A stretch of DNA of 6,100 nt from Gammaproteobacteria bacterium (GCA_029857655.1 JAOUGR010000133.1:1-6100), one strand, 5' to 3'. Counted from the stretch's first letter, positions 1 to 6,100 are shown. The notes: generated by a model not told the origin, from the sequence alone. Numbers and translations are program-made.

Positions 1-1572
1 GTTTTCACGGAGCTTGTGCCGCCAGCCGCTGAGCCGGGGGAAATCCTGACCCGCGCGCCGCTCGCCGCCGGGCGTGTCGAGCTGGAAGCGGGCTTCGACA
101 ATCGAGACGGCGGATTCGGCAGTGCGCCGAAGTTTCCGCACCCCGCCAGCATCGAACGCCTGATGCGGGACTGGCAGGCAACGTCAAGCACGCCGGAGCC
201 CGACCTGAAGGCGCTATACATGGCGACACTGACCCTGAAGCGCATGGCCGAAGGCGGTCTCTACGACCAGCTCGGCGGCGGCTTCTGCCGCTATTCCGTG
301 GATCGGTACTGGATGATTCCGCATTTCGAAAAGATGCTCTACGACAATGGCCCGCTGCTTGCGCTCTATGCGCAGGCGGCCGTCGCGACCGGCGATGATT
401 TCTTCCGCCGGATTGCCAATGAAACAGCTGCCTGGGCCATGCGCGAGATGCGCTCCGCAGAAGGCGGTTTCTATTCGACGCTGGACGCCGATTCCGAGGG
501 CCACGAAGGCCGCTTCTATGTCTGGAAGCGCGCCGAAGTCGAGTCGCTCGTGAGTCCCGACGAGTACCGCGTGCTCGCGCGCCGTTACGGCCTCGATCGC
601 GAGCCCAATTTCGAGGGCGAATGGCACTTGCATTGCTACGTTGCAATCGAGCAGATCGCCGGGGAATACGGGCTCGAGCCTGCCACTGCCACCGCCCTCC
701 TCGATGCGGCCCGCGCACGACTGCTGGCTGCTCGCGAACTTCGCGTGCGGCCCGGGCGCGACGACAAGGTCTTGGCTGCCTGGAATGGCTTGATGATCCG
801 CGGCCTCGCCATCAGCGGGCGCCTGCTCGGCGAAGCGGATCATCTGGAGGCGGCGACCACTGCCTCGGATTTCCTGCGTCGTAATTGCTGGCGGGACGGC
901 CAGTTGCTGGCGGTGTGGAAGGACGGCGCCGCGCGCTTTCCCGCGTATCTCGACGACTACGCATTTCTGCTTTACGGCCTGCTGGAACTGTTGCAGGCGC
1001 GCTGGCGCAGCGAGGATCTCGCCTTCGCGCGCGACCTGGCCGATGCCCTGCTCGCGAAGTTCATCGATCGTGAACGCGGCGGTTTCTGGTTTACGGCTGA
1101 GGGGCTTGATCCGCCGCTGCACCGCCCGAAAGGATTTGCCGACGAGGCGACGCCATCAGGCAATGGCGTCGCCGCGCTCGCGCTTGCAAGACTCGGCTGG
1201 CTGCTGTCGGACACCCGCTATCTCGATGCCGCGGAAGCGACGCTGCGCGGGGGCTTTCCCTCGATGCAGCGCGTGCCCCAGGCGCATACGGCGCTCTTGA
1301 ATGCGCTGGACGAGCATCTGAGTCCAGGCGAGATCGTCGTGATCCGCGGGGATGCAGGCGCAGCCGCAGCGTGGTCGGCGGCGCTCGCATCCCTTTATTC
1401 GCCGCGCCGAATGGTGCTCGCGATACCCGCAGATGCCGCGGGCCTGCCGGACGCACTTGCCTCGAAGTGCGTGCGCGACGGAACGGTCGCATATATCTGC
1501 CAGGGACCCCGATGCTCGGAACCCATCGCCGAACTGCCGCGCCTGATCCAGGCGCTGCGTGATGGCGTCTGA
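1..1572 (+). CDS. DUF255 / YyaL / SPATA20-family thioredoxin-domain protein, C-terminal part (5' end outside window)
   Basis: The frame is open from base 1 (VFTEL before the first possible GTG at 16), so the gene starts upstream; 523 residues remain before the TGA at 1570-1572. Family members are usually about 650-700 residues, so roughly the N-terminal thioredoxin-like DUF255 domain is missing. Seen here, numbered from base 1: FGSAPKFPHP (39-48), GGGFCRYSVD followed by PHFEKMLYDN (92-116), DADSEGHEGRFYVW (162-175), NFEGEWHLH, DDKVLAAWNGLM (254-265), a DEATPSGNG motif, and a C-terminal CQGPRCSEP segment. These are the hallmark motifs of the family and belong to its alpha/alpha-barrel region, which resembles N-acylglucosamine 2-epimerases. 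The biochemical activity of the family is poorly established; a redox or sugar-related role is often assumed. It is convergent with the RHH gene and not part of the hyf operon. Family assignment is secure, function is not. Confidence 0.93.
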   Translation, partial: VFTELVPPAAEPGEILTRAPLAAGRVELEAGFDNRDGGFGSAPKFPHPASIERLMRDWQATSSTPEPDLKALYMATLTLKRMAEGGLYDQLGGGFCRYSVDRYWMIPHFEKMLYDNGPLLALYAQAAVATGDDFFRRIANETAAWAMREMRSAEGGFYSTLDADSEGHEGRFYVWKRAEVESLVSPDEYRVLARRYGLDREPNFEGEWHLHCYVAIEQIAGEYGLEPATATALLDAARARLLAARELRVRPGRDDKVLAAWNGLMIRGLAISGRLLGEADHLEAATTASDFLRRNCWRDGQLLAVWKDGAARFPAYLDDYAFLLYGLLELLQARWRSEDLAFARDLADALLAKFIDRERGGFWFTAEGLDPPLHRPKGFADEATPSGNGVAALALARLGWLLSDTRYLDAAEATLRGGFPSMQRVPQAHTALLNALDEHLSPGEIVVIRGDAGAAAAWSAALASLYSPRRMVLAIPADAAGLPDALASKCVRDGTVAYICQGPRCSEPIAELPRLIQALRDGV

Positions 1573-1574
1573 CC

Positions 1575-1603
1575 GCGCCAGGCAGACAAATGTCTACCGG
1601 CGC
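1575..1603. terminator. imperfect hairpin between convergent genes, possible terminator
   Basis: GCGCC (1575-1579) pairs with GGCGC (1599-1603), GG (1581-1582) with CC (1597-1598), and AGAC (1584-1587) with GTCT (1592-1595) around an AAAT loop. There is one bulged A (1580) and one C/A mismatch (1583/1596). The stem begins three bases after the stop codon of the upstream gene and covers the stop codon (1594-1596) of the minus-strand RHH gene, which fits a shared bidirectional terminator. No T-tract follows on either strand, so it is not a classical intrinsic terminator. Confidence 0.35.
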
Positions 1604-1788
1604 CTGCGCGCGGACCCGTCGCCCGGCGCCCACGGACGGCCTATGCGCTCCTCGATCCAGGCCCGTATCAGGCGCCGCACGACCTGGGACGGCGTCAGGT
1701 CTTCGGACGCGCACAACCGTTCGAAGGCGGCTTTCTTGCGCGGATCGATCAGCACGGTCAGTCGGGCGGTGCGCCGTTCGGTCGGCAT
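1594..1788 (-). CDS. small ribbon-helix-helix (CopG-like) DNA-binding protein
   Basis: A 64-residue protein. Residues 9-15 (RLTVLID) look like the DNA-contacting beta strand. They are followed by helix A (about 17-28, KKAAFERLCASE), a turn at DLTPSQ, and helix B (about 33-47, QVVRRLIRAWIEERI), the canonical RHH/CopG/Arc order. The C-terminal tail (GSARRRR) is very basic and probably disordered. Such proteins act as dimers and are usually transcriptional repressors or antitoxins; no toxin gene is adjacent. The ATG at 1788-1786 has a GAG Shine-Dalgarno-like element (plus-strand CTC at 1795-1797) six bases upstream. The gene is convergent with the DUF255 gene and divergent from hyfB, so control of itself or of the hyf operon is plausible but inferred. 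The fold is recognised from the pattern of residues; the target is unknown. Confidence 0.72.
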   Translation of the reverse strand: MPTERRTARLTVLIDPRKKAAFERLCASEDLTPSQVVRRLIRAWIEERIGRPWAPGDGSARRRR

Positions 1789-1816
1789 TTACATCTCGCG
1801 CATACAGAATGATAAT
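1788..1816 (+). promoter_or_regulatory. sigma70-type promoter for the hyf operon
   Basis: TTTACA (1788-1793, 5/6 match to TTGACA) and GATAAT (1811-1816, 5/6 match to TATAAT) are separated by the optimal 17 bp. Transcription would start near 1823, leaving a leader of about 30 bases before hyfB. The -35 box touches the RHH start codon. I see no convincing -24/-12 (GG-N10-GC) sigma54 element in the gap, unlike the FhlA/HyfR-controlled E. coli hyc and hyf operons. The call is from sequence only. Confidence 0.55.
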
Positions 1817-1825
1817 CAAAGCGTA
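1807..1825. promoter_or_regulatory. A/T-rich inverted repeat over the -10, weak Fur-box-like candidate operator
   Basis: TGATAATCA (1810-1818) is a perfect odd-length inverted repeat (TGAT, central A, ATCA) covering the -10 box. Aligned to the 19-bp Fur consensus, the stretch 1807-1825 matches at about 12 of 19 positions, nearly all in the left and centre (AATGATAATCA). The match is weak, and part of it comes from the -10 hexamer itself. On the minus strand the same bases give TATCAT, a possible -10 for the RHH gene, without a good -35. A tandem ATTGG ATTGG (1826-1835) lies just downstream. Confidence 0.2.
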
Positions 1826-1854
1826 ATTGGATTGGAGATCCGCCGCAAGGGTTG

Positions 1855-3912
1855 ATGGGCCGGATCATGGTAGGGATTTCAATCAGTATCGTGGCTCCAT
1901 TCCTCCTGAATCAAATCGCGGCATACGGCGTCGGTATTCTGCTGCTGCTCGCGGCGCTGGCAATCCTGGTCTGCCGGCGCCCTTTCGGAAGTCGTTTCAT
2001 ATATGGGGCATGCGCGCTGGTGTGTTCGGCGCTCGTTGGCGCCGCGCTTTGCGCATTGCTCGCGCCGGGCGCGGGACTCGACGCGGTCGAGATTCCGATC
2101 GGCGTTCCGCTGGGCCGCACATGGCTTGCACTCGACCCGCTGAGCGCGGCTTTCGCAGTCATCGTCAACTTGACGACCGCAATTGTGAGTTTTTATGCGA
2201 TCGGTCACGGCACGCATGCGGCCGAGCCGCAACGCGTCGTCCCCTTTTATCCGGCATTCGTCGCCGCAATGAATATCGTGCTCCTGGCGCAGGATGCCTT
2301 TTCGTTCCTGGTCGGATGGGAAATCATGTCACTCGCCTCGTGGGCCCTCGTGGTCAGCGAGGATCGCAGCGCCAGCAACCGCCGGGCGGGAATTGTCTAT
2401 CTCATCATGGCAACCGGCGGGGCGATGACGCTCCTGCTGGCATTCGGCATCCTCGCCGGCCCGGAAGGCGGCTACACCTTCGATGCGATGCGGCAGGCAG
2501 CCGCATTCAAGCCGGGCGCTATCGTGCTCGCGCTGGCACTCATCGGAGCCGGCTCGAAGGCGGGCCTTGTTCCGCTGCACGCGTGGCTGCCGCTGGCGCA
2601 TCCGGCAGCGCCCAGCCACGTCTCCGCCTTGATGAGCGGCGTCATGACCAAGGTGGCGGTGTACGGATTCATCCGGATCGTCTTTGACCTGTCCGGGCCG
2701 CCCTCCTGGTGGTGGAGCATTCCCGTGCTGATCGTCGCGGCCATCACCGCGATTCTCGGCGTCCTCTATGCGCTGATGGAACACGACCTGAAGCGGCTGC
2801 TTGCCTACCACACGGTCGAGAACATCGGCATCATCTTCATTGGTCTCGGTCTGGCCCTCGCGTTCGAAGCAAGCGGCTTCGCCGTCGCGGCTGCGCTGGC
2901 GCTCATTGCGGCAATCTTCCACGTATTCAACCATTCGCTCTTCAAGAGCCTTCTGTTCCTCGGCGCCGGCGCGGTACTGAGTGCCACCGGAGAGAGGGAC
3001 ATGGAATGCATGGGTGGCCTGATTCACCGCATGCCTGTCACCGCGTTTGCCTTCCTGATGGGATGCATCGCGATCTCGGCACTGCCGCCGTTCAACGGTT
3101 TCGTTTCCGAGTGGCTGACGTTCCAGGCCATCCTGATGAGTCCGCAGCTTCCCCAGTGGATTCCGAGGCTGCTCGTGCCGGCCGTCGGCGCCACGCTCGC
3201 CTGCTCGGCGGCACTGGCGGCGGCGTGTTTCGTCAAGGCCTTCGGCTCGACGTTTCTCGGCCGCCCGCGCGCGCCGTCGGCGGCCGCCGCAAAGGAAACC
3301 GACCGCTGGTCATTGGGCGCAATGCTGCTGCTCGCGGCCTTGTGCCTCGGCGCCGGCGTGCTGCCCGGCTTCGTCATCGACAGCCTCGCAGGTGTCAGCA
3401 ACCTGCTGGTTGGAGCGCAGCTCGCGGCACAGAGCGATCAGCCCTGGCTGCGCATCGCGCCGATCGACCCTGCCCGCAGTGCCTACAACGGGCTGCTGGT
3501 GTTTTCCATGATCGTCATCGCCGCCGGGCTGACCGCGTTGATCGTGCGGCGCTTCGCATCGCACGGCCTGCGCCGGGCGCCGGCATGGGACTGCGGATTT
3601 CCGGACCCCAGCCCGGTGACCCAGTACAGTTCCAGCAGCTTCGCACAACCGATCCGTCGCGTATTCGGCAGTGTCGTATTCCGCGCGCGCGAGCACGTAA
3701 CGATGCCAAGGGCCGGCGACACGGGTAAAGCGAAGCTGCAACTCAACCTTCACGACACCCTCTGGGAAGCGCTCTACGATCCGGTCATCCGCTTCGTCAA
3801 CACAGCTGCCGATCGCCTGAACGGATTCCAGTTCCTGACGATCCGCAAGTACCTGATGCTCGTTTTCGCGGCGCTGGTCCTGTTGCTCGTGATCATCGGA
3901 ACCTGGCGATGA
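1855..3912 (+). CDS. hyfB: hydrogenase-4 subunit B-like, proton antiporter-type membrane subunit
   Basis: A polytopic inner-membrane protein of 685 residues, close in length to E. coli HyfB (about 670) and longer than HycC. It belongs to the NuoL/NuoM/NuoN and Mrp antiporter family and should be an ion-translocating subunit of a group 4 hydrogenase-type complex. Visible landmarks (numbered from 1855): GWEIMSL with Glu156 (TM5), GSKAGLVPLHAWLP with Lys235 (TM7), MTKVAVYG with Lys266 (TM8), HDLKRLLAYHTVENIG with Lys313, HVFNHSLFKS with His356/His360/Lys364, and LPPFNGFVSEW with Glu419, equivalent in position to the TM12 acid of NuoM. All expected channel residues are present. The HyfB/HycC-specific C-terminal part follows, with WDCGFPDPSPVTQY and SFAQPIRRVFG (578-605), then a last membrane helix (about 663-683). 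The start is uncertain: TTG 1852, ATG 1855 and ATG 1867 are in frame. AAGGG (1847-1851) is only three bases from 1855, and GGAGAT (1834-1839) is rather far. It is the first gene of the operon and overlaps hyfC by four bases. Confidence 0.93.
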   Translation: MGRIMVGISISIVAPFLLNQIAAYGVGILLLLAALAILVCRRPFGSRFIYGACALVCSALVGAALCALLAPGAGLDAVEIPIGVPLGRTWLALDPLSAAFAVIVNLTTAIVSFYAIGHGTHAAEPQRVVPFYPAFVAAMNIVLLAQDAFSFLVGWEIMSLASWALVVSEDRSASNRRAGIVYLIMATGGAMTLLLAFGILAGPEGGYTFDAMRQAAAFKPGAIVLALALIGAGSKAGLVPLHAWLPLAHPAAPSHVSALMSGVMTKVAVYGFIRIVFDLSGPPSWWWSIPVLIVAAITAILGVLYALMEHDLKRLLAYHTVENIGIIFIGLGLALAFEASGFAVAAALALIAAIFHVFNHSLFKSLLFLGAGAVLSATGERDMECMGGLIHRMPVTAFAFLMGCIAISALPPFNGFVSEWLTFQAILMSPQLPQWIPRLLVPAVGATLACSAALAAACFVKAFGSTFLGRPRAPSAAAAKETDRWSLGAMLLLAALCLGAGVLPGFVIDSLAGVSNLLVGAQLAAQSDQPWLRIAPIDPARSAYNGLLVFSMIVIAAGLTALIVRRFASHGLRRAPAWDCGFPDPSPVTQYSSSSFAQPIRRVFGSVVFRAREHVTMPRAGDTGKAKLQLNLHDTLWEALYDPVIRFVNTAADRLNGFQFLTIRKYLMLVFAALVLLLVIIGTWR

Positions 3913-4859
3913 TCCAGGACTGGCAGACGCAGCTGGTGCAACTCGTGCTGGTTCTGGTCCTCGCGCCGCTGTTGTCGGGGGTGACCCGCAAGATCAAGTC
4001 CCGGCTGCTTCGCCGCCGTGGCCCCTCGGTATTCCAGCCCTATCGCGACATATTGAAGCTGATCCGCAAGGAAACCGTCATTGCCGACAACGCATCGTGG
4101 CTGTTCCGCACCACTCCCTACGTCATCTTCGCGACGACCTGGCTGGCGGCAGCGCTGATACCCACGTTTGCCGCCGGGCTCGCCTTCAGCGCCGCCGCCG
4201 ATGTTATCGTCATTGTTGCGCTGCTCGGCACTGCGCGATTCTTTCTCGCGCTCGCCGGTCTCGACATCGGCACGAGTTTCGGCGGGATCGGTTCCAGCCG
4301 CGAGATGATGTTCGCATCGCTGGCGGAGCCGGCTATGCTCCTGGTCGTCTTCACCGTGTCCCTCTTTGCGGGCTCGACCCAGCTCTCCTCGATCTCGGCG
4401 CACATGACGGGACCCGCCGTTGGGTTGAACATCTCGCTTGCACTCGCGCTCGTGGCGCTGGTCATAGTCGCAATCGCGGAGAATGCGCGAATTCCGGTCG
4501 ACAACCCCGCCACGCACCTGGAACTCACGATGGTGCACGAGGCGATGATCCTGGAGTATTCGGGGCGGCACCTCGCGCTGATCGAAGCTGCCGCATCGAT
4601 GAAGCTCCTCCTGTACGTTTCGCTGGTCGCCTGCATCTTCACTCCGTGGGGCACGACCGTTGCCGGCAGCGACGCCCTTGCATATTTCATCGGCCTGGGG
4701 GCCTACGCACTCAAACTCCTGGCATTCGGATTCGCGCTGGTCTTGTTTGAAACCGCGATCGCCAAGATGCGGGTTTTCCGCGTTCCCGAGTTCCTGAGCG
4801 TAGCGCTGATGCTCGGCCTGCTGGGCGCCATCCTGCTGTTCATCTCGAGGGTCCCGTGA
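3909..4859 (+). CDS. hyfC: hydrogenase-4 subunit C / formate hydrogenlyase subunit 4-like (NuoH family) membrane anchor
   Basis: A 316-residue membrane protein of the NuoH/HyfC/HycD family, about the usual length. In complex I and group 4 hydrogenases this subunit docks the soluble arm on the membrane and links electron transfer to the ion channels. Family motifs are clear: RRGPSVFQPYRDILKLIRKE (36-55), GIGSSREMMFASLAEPAM (126-143), ENARIPVDNPATHLELTM (191-208) and HEAMILEYSG (210-219). The acidic residues Glu191, Glu205, Glu211 and Glu216 match the charged loop typical of the family. About eight hydrophobic helices can be traced. The ATG overlaps the hyfB stop as ATGA (3909-3912) with GGAA seven bases upstream, which fixes the start and suggests translational coupling. 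HyfC and HycD are hard to separate by sequence alone; the hyfE and hyfF neighbours favour the Hyf type. Confidence 0.93.
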   Translation: MIQDWQTQLVQLVLVLVLAPLLSGVTRKIKSRLLRRRGPSVFQPYRDILKLIRKETVIADNASWLFRTTPYVIFATTWLAAALIPTFAAGLAFSAAADVIVIVALLGTARFFLALAGLDIGTSFGGIGSSREMMFASLAEPAMLLVVFTVSLFAGSTQLSSISAHMTGPAVGLNISLALALVALVIVAIAENARIPVDNPATHLELTMVHEAMILEYSGRHLALIEAAASMKLLLYVSLVACIFTPWGTTVAGSDALAYFIGLGAYALKLLAFGFALVLFETAIAKMRVFRVPEFLSVALMLGLLGAILLFISRVP

Positions 4860-5521
4860 TGACGCCATTCGAGACTGATATGGCCCATCTACTGGCCGGA
4901 TCCATGGTTCTCGTAAGCTTTCTGCTGCTCTACCAGGACCGGATGTTTGCACTGCTCAATATCTTTGCGCTGCATGCGTGGGTCCTGGCGTTTTCGGTCG
5001 GCTGGCAGGCCTACCTGCAGCACGCCCCCCACCTGTTCATCACGGCCTTGATCGCGCTCGTGTTCAAGGGCGTATTCATCCCTGTCGCGCTGCACCGGAT
5101 CGTCGTGCGCCTCGGGATTCATCGCACCATCGATACGGTCGTGAGCGCCGGCCCGACGATGTTGTTCGGAATGGCGCTGGTGGCGCTTTCAATCGTTGTC
5201 ATGCTGCCGGTGACTGAGGCAGCCGGCGCATTCGTGCGCGAGGATCTGGCATTCGCGTTGTCGATCGTGCTGCTGGGCCTGCTGATGATGGTCACGCGCC
5301 GCAATGCCGTCAGCCAGGTCATCGGTTTCATGTCGCTTGAGAACGGGCTAGTGCTCGCCGCGACCGGCGCGCGGGGCATGCCGCTGGTGGTCGAGATCAG
5401 TGTCGCGTTTTCGGTATTGATCGCCTTCATCGTCATCGGCATTTTCCTGTTCCGCATCCGCGAAAGATTCGATTCTGTTGATGTGCGGGCACTTGACATG
5501 TCACGGGGCGAGTCGGCATGA
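4859..5521 (+). CDS. hyfE: hydrogenase-4 component E-like membrane protein
   Basis: A 220-residue, highly hydrophobic protein with about six or seven membrane segments, near the usual HyfE length (about 216). The C-terminal half contains RRNAVSQVIGFMSLENGLVL and a GMPLVVEISVAFSVLIAFIV stretch, the typical HyfE signature. The membrane-embedded Glu of SLENG and the Glu of VVEIS recall the buried glutamates of NuoK and MrpC; that comparison is my inference. HyfE occurs in hydrogenase-4 and related (Ehr) complexes but not in the smaller E. coli Hyc formate hydrogenlyase, so it is diagnostic of the Hyf-type membrane arm. ATG 4859 shares one base with the hyfC TGA and has GAGGG (4847-4851) seven bases upstream. 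An in-frame GTG at 4856 would overlap by four bases but with poorer spacing. The tail after the last helix (about 200-220) is hydrophilic and probably cytoplasmic. Confidence 0.92.
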   Translation: MTPFETDMAHLLAGSMVLVSFLLLYQDRMFALLNIFALHAWVLAFSVGWQAYLQHAPHLFITALIALVFKGVFIPVALHRIVVRLGIHRTIDTVVSAGPTMLFGMALVALSIVVMLPVTEAAGAFVREDLAFALSIVLLGLLMMVTRRNAVSQVIGFMSLENGLVLAATGARGMPLVVEISVAFSVLIAFIVIGIFLFRIRERFDSVDVRALDMSRGESA

Positions 5522-6100
5522 GCGCGTCGATTGGCAGCGCTGCGTTAAGCGGGCTCCTTGCAATCCCGGCTGTTGGCGCGCTGGTGCTCGCGGCCATTCC
5601 GGGCTATCGGGTGTCGGCGACGATCAACGCGGTGGTCTGCGGATTCACGTTGTTCTGTGCCGGCCTGCTTTACTCGCACCGGCCGGAGCCTTCGCTGTAC
5701 CTTCTGGTTGACGACGTCAACACGGTCTTTCTCATTGTCTCTGCACTGGTCGGGTTCACGACCAGCGTATTCAGCGCGGGGTACATCGCGCATGAATTGC
5801 AGACCAAGCGATTGCGAATGCGGGATGTGCGTTTTTATCACGCGATGTACCAGCTCTTGATGCTGGCGATGAACCTGGCGCTGGTGTCGAACAACATCGG
5901 ACTGATGTGGGTCGCCATCGAGGTCGCGACGCTGACCACGGTGCTGATGGTCGGCATTTATCGCACCAGCGCCGCACTCGAGGCGGCCTGGAAGTATTTC
6001 ATACTCGGTTCCGTGGGAATCGCGCTTGCCCTGTTCGGCACGATCCTCGTCTACCTCGCCGCGCAGGAGCAACTCGGGCAGGGAGTCGTGGCGATGTCGT
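5518..6100 (+). CDS. hyfF: hydrogenase-4 subunit F-like antiporter-type membrane subunit, N-terminal part (3' end outside window)
   Basis: The frame is open from ATG 5518 to the window edge (194 codons), against about 490-530 residues in the family, so roughly 60% is missing. The start overlaps the hyfE stop as ATGA (5518-5521), with a GGGGCGAG purine-rich stretch (5505-5512) upstream. Visible: a first helix (SGLLAIPAVGALVLAAI), a second antiporter-family segment VDDVNTVFLIVSALVGFTTS followed by YIAHEL, and the highly HyfF-like block GLMWVAIEVATLTTVLMVG with Glu135 (the TM5 channel glutamate). Next come RTSAALEAAWKYFILGSVGI (149-168) and ALFGTILVYLAA. The WKYFIL motif distinguishes HyfF from NuoM/NuoL and HyfD. 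It would be the second ion-translocating subunit of the complex, after HyfB. The downstream half, including the TM7, TM8 and TM12 charged residues, cannot be checked here. Confidence 0.93.
   Translation, partial: MSASIGSAALSGLLAIPAVGALVLAAIPGYRVSATINAVVCGFTLFCAGLLYSHRPEPSLYLLVDDVNTVFLIVSALVGFTTSVFSAGYIAHELQTKRLRMRDVRFYHAMYQLLMLAMNLALVSNNIGLMWVAIEVATLTTVLMVGIYRTSAALEAAWKYFILGSVGIALALFGTILVYLAAQEQLGQGVVAMS

Noticed and set aside
214..1122. Minus-strand open frame of about 300 codons inside the DUF255 gene
   Set aside because: It lies entirely opposite conserved DUF255 motifs and has no family features; it is a GC-rich shadow frame.
1594..1788. Toxin-antitoxin module
   Set aside because: The RHH protein is antitoxin-like in fold, but there is no small toxin gene next to it on the same strand; its neighbours are DUF255 and hyfB.
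1559..1855. Plus-strand open frame of about 98 codons across the intergenic region
   Set aside because: It overlaps the RHH gene in antisense and the end of the DUF255 gene, is rich in Arg/Ser, and has no recognisable domain. The minus-strand RHH reading is much more protein-like.
3774..4952. Long open frame on the minus strand (about 390 codons) opposite hyfC
   Set aside because: It is antisense to a gene with unmistakable family motifs, and its product is extremely hydrophilic (rich in Gln, Arg, Glu, Asp), as expected when a membrane-protein gene of high GC is read in reverse. It has no recognisable domain.
1855..6100. Respiratory complex I (nuo) operon
   Set aside because: The subunits resemble NuoL/M, NuoH and partly NuoK, but the gene order (B-C-E-F), the HyfE gene, the HyfB C-terminal WDCGFPDPSP region and the HyfF WKYFIL block are specific to hydrogenase-4-type complexes.
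1855..6100. A wholly new biological system
   Set aside because: All large genes fall in known families. The only open points are the subunit composition, the missing catalytic subunit and the regulation, so I report these as questions and not as a new system.

Overview
The window looks like chromosomal DNA from a GC-rich proteobacterium, with a beta- or gammaproteobacterium most likely. This rests on strongly G/C-biased third codon positions, tight operon packing and the protein families present. No rRNA, tRNA, mobile element, CRISPR array or large repeat is visible. The taxonomic guess is inference from sequence style, not a search result.

Positions 1-1572 (+) hold the last 523 codons of a DUF255 / YyaL / SPATA20-type protein (N-terminal thioredoxin fold followed by an alpha/alpha-barrel region). 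Its start and thioredoxin domain lie before the window. A small ribbon-helix-helix (CopG-like) DNA-binding protein lies convergent to it on the minus strand (1594-1788). An imperfect hairpin (1575-1603) sits where the two genes meet.

The short gap 1789-1854 separates the divergent RHH gene from the main operon. It contains a good sigma70-type promoter reading rightward (TTTACA, 17 bp, GATAAT), whose -35 box overlaps the RHH start codon. A short A/T-rich inverted repeat lies over the -10. This arrangement suggests, but does not prove, that the RHH protein or another repressor acts on this region.

From 1855 to the right edge there is a tightly overlapping operon of hydrogenase-4-type membrane subunits: hyfB (antiporter-like, related to NuoL/M/N), hyfC (NuoH-like membrane anchor), hyfE, and hyfF (second antiporter-like subunit, cut off by the window edge after 194 codons). 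Together they would form the proton- or ion-translocating membrane arm of a group 4 [NiFe]-hydrogenase or a hydrogenase-related (Ehr-type) complex. The peripheral subunits (hyfG/hycE-like large subunit and hyfI/hycG-like small subunit) would be expected immediately downstream but are not in view. Compared with the E. coli hyfABCDEFGHIJR order, hyfA (ferredoxin) is missing in front of hyfB and hyfD (third antiporter-like subunit) is missing between hyfC and hyfE. Whether the complex is a true hydrogenase or a non-hydrogenase relative cannot be decided here, because the Ni-Fe ligand cysteines are in the unseen large subunit.
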